Source: Oceanicaulis sp. (GTDB lineage Bacteria; Pseudomonadota; Alphaproteobacteria; Caulobacterales; Maricaulaceae). From it: a DNA stretch of 37,553 nucleotides. The DNA lies in assembly GCA_020832735.1 (NCBI GenBank), contig JAFIEB010000103.1, positions 1 through 37,553 on the forward strand, given 5' to 3'. The notes under the pieces are model-generated. The model saw nothing but the letters and a program-made list of their open reading frames with translations, ran no database searches and was not told where the DNA came from. Both the position numbers and the translations under genes were made by a program. This document shows, one piece after another, positions 31,660 to 37,553 of the stretch. The number at the start of each line of letters is the position of its first letter. The stretch's first letter is position 1.

Positions 31660-32952
31660 TCAGACCGGGCCGGGGCCGCTGTCCTCGCGCCCGTCAAGCG
31701 CATGGGCGGCGGCGGCGCGTATACGTGGATGCATGAAGGCCAGCACCACCGCGCCCAGCGCCAGGCCCGTGTTCAGCACGAACGGCGCGGCCGGCGCCAC
31801 CACCTGATAGAGCCACAGCCCCGTCAGGGGCGCGATCAGGAAGCCGACGCCTGCGGTGGCCGTGGTCAGGCCCGCCACCCGGCCCTGCTCCTCGGGCGAG
31901 ACCGCCAGCGAGGCGCCGCCGGTGAATCCGGAGCGGGCGAGGCCGAATCCGAAGCTGTTGAGCATGAAACCGACCACGATGGCCGCGTAATTGGGCGCAA
32001 ACACCATCTCTGCATTGCCCGCCGCCACCAGCACCGCGCCCATGATCATCAGCACGCGCGGGCTGGTTTTCAGCGCCGGGATCACCGCCAGCTGGGCGAA
32101 AATCAGCGCCGCCGCGCCCGCCGTCAGCGCCACCCCGGCCAGCTGCAGCCCCTCTTCAGGACCGATCTCCAGCCGGTCCATCACATAGAAGGACAGGGCC
32201 TGCAGACTCGCCGCCTGGGATAACCAGAGCGCGCAGCCATAGATCATGAAGCCGGTCAGGCGTGGGTCCAGCGCAAAGCGGAACTGCACCAGCGGATTGA
32301 TCGGCCGGCCCTGGCGTTTGGGCGGGGTTTTCTCCGGCAGGGTCAGGCGCACCACCAGCGCGCCCGCGCCCACCAGCGCCGCAATCAGGATCATGAAAGG
32401 GGCGATGCCGATACGCTCCACAAACCCCGCCGCCAGCGCCGGTCCGATCATCCCGCCCAGCCCGAACGCCGCCGTAAGCCCGGCCAGCGCGCTGGTGCGC
32501 TCGAAGGGAGTGGTGCGGTCAGCCACATAAGCCTGGGCGGCCGGATTGGTGGCCGAGCCCAGCCCGCCGAACAGGCAGCGCGCCAGCGCCATCGCCACGA
32601 TCGCGGCCATTGGCGGCAGAAGGCCGACCTGTCCCGCCCAGGCGCCCGCCGCGAACACCAGTGTGGACAAAGCGAAGCTCGCCAGCCCGAACACGATCAG
32701 AGGCCGCCGGCCCAGCCGGTCCGACAGCGCGCCCCAGACCGGGCTCATGGTCAGGAACAAGAGCGCCGACAGGGTGTAAATGGCGCCCACATACACCTCG
32801 GCCACCTCCAGCTCGCGCGCCAGCGGCGGCAGAATGGCGAACAGCATGGAATTGCCGATGCCCGTAGCCATCAGGCACACGAACAAAAGCCGGAACGCGC
32901 GCCGGCGCGCCTGCGGACCGGAAGGATTGGCGGGATCAAACGGCGGGCTCAT
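31660..32952 (-). CDS. MFS transporter
   Basis: Inner-membrane efflux-type transporter. 430 aa, twelve hydrophobic helices. MFS motif A is GALSDRLGRRPLIVFGLA (about 75-92) and motif C-like GGMIGPALAAGF lies in helix 5. N-terminus MSPPFDPANPSGPQARRRAF is cytoplasmic. Similar to TetA/multidrug (DHA1-type) exporters. Substrate unknown. Divergent from the ATP-grasp gene across about 90 bp. Confidence 0.92.
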   Translation of the reverse strand: MSPPFDPANPSGPQARRRAFRLLFVCLMATGIGNSMLFAILPPLARELEVAEVYVGAIYTLSALLFLTMSPVWGALSDRLGRRPLIVFGLASFALSTLVFAAGAWAGQVGLLPPMAAIVAMALARCLFGGLGSATNPAAQAYVADRTTPFERTSALAGLTAAFGLGGMIGPALAAGFVERIGIAPFMILIAALVGAGALVVRLTLPEKTPPKRQGRPINPLVQFRFALDPRLTGFMIYGCALWLSQAASLQALSFYVMDRLEIGPEEGLQLAGVALTAGAAALIFAQLAVIPALKTSPRVLMIMGAVLVAAGNAEMVFAPNYAAIVVGFMLNSFGFGLARSGFTGGASLAVSPEEQGRVAGLTTATAGVGFLIAPLTGLWLYQVVAPAAPFVLNTGLALGAVVLAFMHPRIRAAAAHALDGREDSGPGPV

Positions 32953-33043
32953 GACGGCGCCAGACTTACGCCCGCGCCGTGGCGGCGTCTACGGCGCGCC
33001 CGCACCCCTCGCGCCGCGCGGCGGGTGTGCTAGGTAAGGCGTC

Positions 33044-33073
33044 ATGAAGACCCAGGCGAACCAAACCTCATGA
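33044..33073 (+). CDS. Possible 9-residue leader ORF before the ATP-grasp gene
   Basis: ATG 33044 opens MKTQANQTS and ends TGA at 33071-33073, its stop overlapping the ATP-grasp ATG (33070) as ATGA. TAAGG lies four bases upstream of the leader ATG, while the main gene has no SD of its own. Termination and re-initiation would therefore couple the two. May equally be chance. Confidence 0.35.
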   Translation: MKTQANQTS

Positions 33074-34383
33074 CCCGGCAGCCCCGGCCGCGCGTGCTGC
33101 TCACTTATTCGCGCTCGCTGATGGCGCTGACGGCGGCCCAGTCCCTGTCCGATCACGGCATTGACGTGGTGGGCTGCGACAGCGTGGACATGACCGTGCT
33201 GCAGTTCTCCAAGCACTGCAGGGGCCACAAGCTGGTCGCCGATCACCGCGAGAAGCCTGAGACATTCATCAATGATCTCATCAAGGCGGCTCATGCGCTG
33301 CGTCCGCGCGGCGACGCCCCCTATGTCCTGATGCCGATCTTTGAAGAGACCTCGGTCATTGCCCGGTTTGCCGGCCAGCTGCGGGAGGCCGGATTGATCG
33401 TGGCCGCGCCCGATCATGGCTCTATCGTGCAGGTGGAGCCCAAGGACCGGCTGCCGGCTGCGGCTGAAGCCGCCGGGGTGGCTTTCCCGCGCACGATCTA
33501 TCCCGATTCCAGGGAGGCGCTGGACGCGGCGCTGGAAAGCCTCGCCTTCCCCCTCATCACCAAGCCGGCGCGCGGCGTGGGCGGACGGGGCGTGGCGCGC
33601 CATGACAGCGCCGAGAAGCTGAAAGCCTGGCTGGAGGCCAAGCCGCCGGCCAGCAAGGTGGAGTGGCCGCTCCTGCAGGAGGTGGCGCCAGGGGATGATT
33701 ACTGCTTCTGCGCCCTGTGCGAGGACGGCGAGCTGCGCGCCTGGATGACCTATCGCAGCCTGCACGGCTTTCCGCCCAGGCGCGGCGCGGGCGTTCTGCG
33801 CGAGACCGTGGACAGCGCCCCCTTCAAGGACGCGGCGGCGACGCTGCTGCGCCATCTCAAATGGTCGGGCGTGTGCGAGATCGACTACCGCTGGACCGGA
33901 CAGGCGAGCGATGCGCCCGCCCTGATCGAGGTCAACCCGCGTTTCTGGGCGGGCCTGTTCCAGTCGGTGGCCAGCGGGGTGGATTTCCCCTGGCTGCTCT
34001 ACCGTCAGGTCACCGGCGATCCGGTGCTGGAGCCGCCCAAGGTGACCATCGGCCGACGCTCCAAAGTCCCCTTGCTGGCTTTCATCAGCGCGGCCCAGAC
34101 AATCGCCAAGGAAGATTCCTATTTCAAGACTCTCTCGGAACGATGGAACAAGCTGGCTGACCGCGAACAGAAGGGCTTTGGCGCCTTCGTCAACGGCCTG
34201 TTTGATGTGAAGTCTCTGGGCGCCTATCTCAAGGCGCTGAGGGCGACCCGCGAACAGACCGCCGATGCGGCGACCGACTTCATCCCTCTGGACGATCCGG
34301 GCACCACGCTGGGCGTCCTGTTTGTTTTGTCCTCCATGATCCGGCGCGGCGAGTTGCCGCCAGAGCTGAGATTCGATGAGTGA
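33070..34383 (+). CDS. ATP-grasp ligase
   Basis: ATP-grasp enzyme likely joining a carboxylate to an amine through an acyl phosphate, with carbamoyl-phosphate synthetase-like/PylC-type layout. Pre-ATP-grasp domain VLLTYSRSLMALTAAQSLSD (9-28) and GIDVVGCDSVDMTVLQFSKHC; ATP-binding loops PLITKPARGVGGRGVARHD (about 160-178), EWPLLQEVAPGDDYCF; metal-binding ALIEVNPRFW (about 281-290). A C-terminal extension of about 130 residues (DSYFKTLSERWNKL, then DFIPLDDPGTTLGVL) is not part of the core. 437 aa. Overlaps the next gene by 8 bp, so the two are coexpressed. Substrates unknown. Confidence 0.9.
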   Translation: MTRQPRPRVLLTYSRSLMALTAAQSLSDHGIDVVGCDSVDMTVLQFSKHCRGHKLVADHREKPETFINDLIKAAHALRPRGDAPYVLMPIFEETSVIARFAGQLREAGLIVAAPDHGSIVQVEPKDRLPAAAEAAGVAFPRTIYPDSREALDAALESLAFPLITKPARGVGGRGVARHDSAEKLKAWLEAKPPASKVEWPLLQEVAPGDDYCFCALCEDGELRAWMTYRSLHGFPPRRGAGVLRETVDSAPFKDAAATLLRHLKWSGVCEIDYRWTGQASDAPALIEVNPRFWAGLFQSVASGVDFPWLLYRQVTGDPVLEPPKVTIGRRSKVPLLAFISAAQTIAKEDSYFKTLSERWNKLADREQKGFGAFVNGLFDVKSLGAYLKALRATREQTADAATDFIPLDDPGTTLGVLFVLSSMIRRGELPPELRFDE

Positions 34384-35116
34384 ACTGACCTCCGCTGTGC
34401 GCCGTCCGGTCATCGCCGTCACCACATCGGCCGGAACCGACTATGGCGTGTTCGCCCTGATCTGGGCGGGCGTGCGCCTGGCCGGCGGGCGCGCCGTGCG
34501 GGTCACCTCGCGCACGCCGGATGCCCGGCCGGAGGCGTTTGACGGCCTGATCCTGGCCGGCGGGCTGAATGTTCATCCCGATGTCTACGGGCGGGACGTC
34601 AATCCCCACGCCCGCTATGACCGCGGCCGCGACGGGCTGGAGCTGGAATGGGCGCAGGCCTTCTGGGCGCTCAAGCGCCCGGTGCTGGCGATCTGCCGCG
34701 GCATGCAGCTCCTCAACGTCGCGCGCGGCGGCGCGGTGAGCGATATCCTGGATGAGGAGGTGCTCAATACGCTGCCCTCGACACCGCTGGGATACATGCT
34801 CTACCGCAAGAATGTCGACATCACGCCCGGCACAAGGCTGGCGCAGCTGTGGGGGCGGACCCGCGCGCGGGTCAATTCCCTGCACCGCCAAGCGGTGGCC
34901 AATCTGGGCGAGGATCTGCGCGTCAGCGCGCGCGGCGAGCATGGCGAGGCGCAGGCCCTGGAAGGTCCGCCGGAGGTGCTGCGCATGGCCGTGCAGTTTC
35001 ATCCCGAGATGATGCTCCACCGGCGCGACATGCGTGCCCTGTTCCGCGCGCTGGTCGATGCTGCGCGCCGCCGGGATGGTGAATCGCCCGCTAACGCCGC
35101 GCAAACCGGGCTTTAA
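34376..35116 (+). CDS. Class I glutamine amidotransferase-like, PuuD/gamma-glutamyl hydrolase family
   Basis: Peptidase C26-type hydrolase that cleaves gamma-glutamyl bonds. Catalytic Cys107 in AICRGMQLLNVARGG; His209 and Glu211 in VQFHPEM; NSLHRQAVANLG is the family's substrate-loop motif; LILAGGLNVHPDVYG (58-72) matches the oxyanion segment. 246 aa. Start overlaps the ATP-grasp stop by 8 bp. Pairing with a ligase hints at make-and-trim chemistry on a gamma-glutamyl compound, or at nitrogen donation; this is inference. Confidence 0.9.
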   Translation: MSELTSAVRRPVIAVTTSAGTDYGVFALIWAGVRLAGGRAVRVTSRTPDARPEAFDGLILAGGLNVHPDVYGRDVNPHARYDRGRDGLELEWAQAFWALKRPVLAICRGMQLLNVARGGAVSDILDEEVLNTLPSTPLGYMLYRKNVDITPGTRLAQLWGRTRARVNSLHRQAVANLGEDLRVSARGEHGEAQALEGPPEVLRMAVQFHPEMMLHRRDMRALFRALVDAARRRDGESPANAAQTGL

Positions 35117-35225
35117 GCCTCTTCTGCGATAACCGTCCCGAAATCGGACGTGTCTCCATCAGGCCTCACAGAGCGGGAACACCCGCCAGAGCGGAGACGG
35201 GTCGCGCAAGAACGGGTGGTGGGAC

Positions 35226-36092
35226 ATGTTTCAGATCGTCGGCGTCATAGCCGTGTTCTCGCTGGTGTTTGGCGGCTTCATGCTGTCGGGCGGCAATTTC
35301 GAGATCATCCTGAAGGCGCTGCCCTTCGAGATGATGATGATTGGCGGGGCGGCCGTGGGCGCCTTCCTGATCGGCAGCGCGCCCAAGACCGTCACCAAGA
35401 CGCTGGGCGATTTCGGCAAGATCGTTGCCGGCGCGAAATGGAAGCAGCAGGATTATGTCGACCTGCTCACCCTTCTGTTCCAGCTGACCAAGACGATGAA
35501 GACCAAGGGCGTGATCGCGCTCGAGGCGCATATCGAGAAGCCGCATGAGAGCGCCATCTTCACCGCCTATCCGCGCATCCTGCAGGATCATTTCGCGACC
35601 GATTTCATCTGCGACACGCTGCGCATGATGACCATGAACCTGGAGGATCCCCACCAGGTCGAGGACGCGATGGAAAAACAGCTGGAAAAGCACCATCACG
35701 AGGCGGCCGCGCCGGCCCATGCGGTGCAGCTGATGGCTGACGCCCTGCCGGCGCTGGGCATCGTGGCGGCGGTGCTGGGCATCATCAAGACCATGGGCGG
35801 CATCGACGCGCCCCCGCAAATTCTCGGCAAAATGATCGGCGGGGCGCTGACCGGCACCTTCCTGGGCGTGTTCCTGGCCTATGGCTTCGTGGGCCCCTTC
35901 GCCACCCGCCTGCAGGCGGTCTATGACGAGGAGGCGATCTTCTACCAGATCATCCAGAACGTGCTGGTCGCCCACCTTCACGGCAACGCCGCCCAGATCT
36001 CGGTGGAGATCGGCCGCGGCGCCGTGCCCAGCGCGTTCCAGCCGAGCTTCATCGAGCTGGAAGAAGCCATCTCCACGGTGCAGGCGGCTTAA
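35226..36092 (+). CDS. motA: Flagellar motor stator protein MotA
   Basis: Proton-channel stator subunit. 288 aa, four membrane helices: FQIVGVIAVFSLVFGGFML, FEMMMIGGAAVGAFLIGSA, and the later pair LPALGIVAAVLGIIKTMGG and GALTGTFLGVFLAYGFVGP; the Pro in ALPALGIV is the conserved one lying near the channel. The cytoplasmic loop (residues 60-180) has the acidic/basic residues that contact FliG. GGTGGG-type SD precedes the ATG. Normally followed by motB; the next gene here is mnmC, so motB is elsewhere. Confidence 0.96.
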   Translation: MFQIVGVIAVFSLVFGGFMLSGGNFEIILKALPFEMMMIGGAAVGAFLIGSAPKTVTKTLGDFGKIVAGAKWKQQDYVDLLTLLFQLTKTMKTKGVIALEAHIEKPHESAIFTAYPRILQDHFATDFICDTLRMMTMNLEDPHQVEDAMEKQLEKHHHEAAAPAHAVQLMADALPALGIVAAVLGIIKTMGGIDAPPQILGKMIGGALTGTFLGVFLAYGFVGPFATRLQAVYDEEAIFYQIIQNVLVAHLHGNAAQISVEIGRGAVPSAFQPSFIELEEAISTVQAA

Positions 36093-36113
36093 GGCCGCCC
36101 GGCGCCCGCCTCT

Positions 36114-36148
36114 TGCGTCCGCCGCGGCCTTCGGCCATGGCGGACGCA
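36114..36148 (+). other. Strong hairpin between motA and mnmC
   Basis: TGCGTCCGCC (36114-36123) pairs perfectly with GGCGGACGCA (36139-36148), enclosing an inner GGCC/GGCC stem. No T-run follows, and the structure ends two bases before the mnmC ATG, where the ribosome site should be. It may terminate motA with Rho or hold down mnmC translation. Confidence 0.55.
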
Positions 36149-36150
36149 TC

Positions 36151-37553
36151 ATGTCCGATCCTGTGATCCTGAAACGCCCCCATGCGCGCCTGGACTGGTC
36201 CGCCGGACCGGCCGCGGCCGATCATGGCGATGTGTATTTCCAGATCGAGGACGGGCTGGCCGAGGCGCGCGCGGTGTACCTGTCCGGCGCAGGATACCCT
36301 GAGCGGTTTCATGGCGGCGTGAATGTGGTGGGCGAGCTGGGCTTCGGGACCGGGCTCAATTTTCTGGCGTTGTGGGACAGCTTCCGCCGCCACGCCCCCG
36401 CCGCCGCGCGCCTGCACATGGTCTCGGTGGAGGGTTTCCCGCTTACGCGCGCCGATGCAGGCCGGGCGCTCGTGATGTTTCCAGAGTTCGCCCCGCTGGC
36501 CGGGGCGCTGATTGCGGCCTGGCCCTCGCCCCATTGCGGGGCGCACCGGCGCATGTTTGACGGTGGCCGGGTCTGCCTGACCGTGTTCCATGACGAGGCC
36601 GCTCCGGCGCTGGACGGGATGGATCTGGCCGCTGACGCCTGGTTCCTGGACGGCTTCGCCCCGTCAAAAAACCCGGATATGTGGACGCCGGCCTTGTTCC
36701 GGCGCATGGCGCAGCTGTCTCGCCCGGGCGCGCGCGCGGCGAGCTTCACTGTGGCCGGCGCGGTGCGCCGCGCTCTGGCCGAAGCCGGGTTTTCCGTCGC
36801 CAAGGCGCCTGGCCACGGGCGCAAGCGCGAGCGCCTTGAAGCGGTCTATGATGGCCCGCCGCCGGTTTCTGCGCCGGGGCCGCTGGCGCCGGCGGGAGTC
36901 CTCGACGGGCCGCTTGCGGTGGTGGGCGGCGGGATTGCGGCGGCCAGCCTGGCCGATGCGTTCGCCCGGCGCGGGCGCAGCGTCACGGTGTTCGCACACG
37001 GCGGCTGGGGCGCGGGCGCGTCCGGCGCGCCGCTGGGCTTGCTGACCCCGCGCCTCGAAGCAGCTGACCGACCCCATAACCGCGCCTTGCTGGCGGCGTT
37101 TGATTTTGCGGTTCAGCGCTATCGCCTGACCGGCGCGTTCGAGGGCGAGGGCGTGTTGCGGAGGGGCGAGGCGGCGCGCCTGAAGCGCCTGGCCGTGGCG
37201 CTGGACGATGAATTCATCTGGATGGAGGCAGGCGATGCGGCGGCGCGCACCGGCTGGGATGCGCCGGGCCTGTTCATGGCGCGCGCGGGGTCCTTCGCAC
37301 CCGCCGGACTCATCCATGCGCTGGCCGGGGACGCGCCGGTGCGCGATGAGGCCGTCGCGCGGATTGACGCCGCCGGGGACGGCGTGCGGCTGCTGGGCGC
37401 GGGCGGGGCGCAGCTGGGGGTATTCGCCGGAGTGATCCTGGCCGGGGGCGCCGCCGGGCGCGGCCTGACCGGGCCGGCGCTGCCGCTTGAGCCGGGCGCG
37501 GGCCGGCTGGCGGTGTTTGACAGCGATCTGGCGCCGCGCGCGCCCGCCGCCTG
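36151..37553 (+). CDS. mnmC: tRNA mnm5s2U34 biosynthesis bifunctional protein MnmC (truncated by window edge)
   Basis: Bifunctional enzyme finishing 5-methylaminomethyl-2-thiouridine at the tRNA wobble position: the C-terminal FAD domain removes carboxymethyl and the N-terminal domain methylates. ATG 36151 opens an uninterrupted frame to the window end (467 codons, no stop, the last two bases belonging to a partial codon). SAM site GELGFGTGLNFLALW (61-75), catalytic region WFLDGFAPSKNPDMWTPALF (164-183); FAD start PLAVVGGGIAAASLADAFARRG (254-275). The 3' part is missing because of the edge. It has no visible SD, owing to the hairpin upstream. Confidence 0.94.
   Translation, partial: MSDPVILKRPHARLDWSAGPAAADHGDVYFQIEDGLAEARAVYLSGAGYPERFHGGVNVVGELGFGTGLNFLALWDSFRRHAPAAARLHMVSVEGFPLTRADAGRALVMFPEFAPLAGALIAAWPSPHCGAHRRMFDGGRVCLTVFHDEAAPALDGMDLAADAWFLDGFAPSKNPDMWTPALFRRMAQLSRPGARAASFTVAGAVRRALAEAGFSVAKAPGHGRKRERLEAVYDGPPPVSAPGPLAPAGVLDGPLAVVGGGIAAASLADAFARRGRSVTVFAHGGWGAGASGAPLGLLTPRLEAADRPHNRALLAAFDFAVQRYRLTGAFEGEGVLRRGEAARLKRLAVALDDEFIWMEAGDAAARTGWDAPGLFMARAGSFAPAGLIHALAGDAPVRDEAVARIDAAGDGVRLLGAGGAQLGVFAGVILAGGAAGRGLTGPALPLEPGAGRLAVFDSDLAPRAPAA

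Noticed and set aside
1-37553. CRISPR array, tRNA or rRNA genes
   Set aside because: No regularly spaced repeats, and no T-arm or rRNA-like segments were seen on either strand by eye.

Overview
The window is about 37.5 kb of GC-rich chromosome from an alphaproteobacterium. Indicators are a ChvI/ChvG two-component pair beside EIIA-Man and HPr genes, a HIG1-domain protein, a TadG-like Flp pilus protein, a Trm112/DUF971 pair and an MmcE-like flagellar background with MotA. The overall look fits a marine stalked or budding group (Maricaulales/Hyphomonadaceae-like), but I cannot prove the genus from sequence alone. Almost all of the window is ordinary housekeeping and metabolic gene content.

The exception is at the left end. 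Positions 438-2439 hold a strikingly AT-rich cassette set into GC-rich DNA directly after the uvrB stop codon. It is a complete retron on the minus strand in the order non-coding RNA, effector, reverse transcriptase. The ncRNA (2258-2419) has a perfect 9-bp a1/a2 pairing, a G directly after a1 as the expected branch nucleotide, two short msr hairpins and an msd made of a perfect 21-bp stem with an internal hairpin. The effector (1345-2256) looks like a nucleoside deoxyribosyltransferase-fold protein with a C-terminal region that could bind DNA. The RT has YADD and the retron-specific VTG motif. An 8-bp direct repeat containing the rare tetramer CTAG flanks the cassette. Left of it (1-437) is a non-coding, GC-rich, strongly palindromic stretch.

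From 2.4 to 9.7 kb: uvrB (minus) is divergent from an orphan response regulator; then a serine hydrolase, a cobalamin adenosyltransferase, a YceI protein and etfBA ending in a textbook terminator. From 9.8 to 11.5 kb lies a small accessory block: a ParD-like antitoxin and zeta-like toxin kinase with an ATGA overlap and an operator-like palindrome, followed by a basic unknown protein. From 11.5 to 16.4 kb: rsmI, an RsmB/RsmF-type rRNA methyltransferase, then the minus-strand chvI-chvG-manX-ptsH cluster, notable for lacking hprK between chvG and manX.

From 16.6 to 28.5 kb: a conserved unknown protein, an acyl-CoA dehydrogenase, a small membrane protein, a threonine aldolase-like enzyme, a lipocalin, a HIG1 protein, a TetR regulator, an EamA exporter, an SSS-family sodium symporter, an ABC exporter and a LON-domain protein. 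From 28.5 to 37.5 kb: Trm112 and DUF971 proteins, a TadG-like protein, an MltB-type transglycosylase, an MFS transporter, an ATP-grasp ligase overlapping a gamma-glutamyl hydrolase-like amidotransferase, motA, and the start of mnmC, which runs off the right edge.

The best candidate for an undescribed system is the retron; the ATP-grasp/amidotransferase pair with a tiny leader ORF is second.
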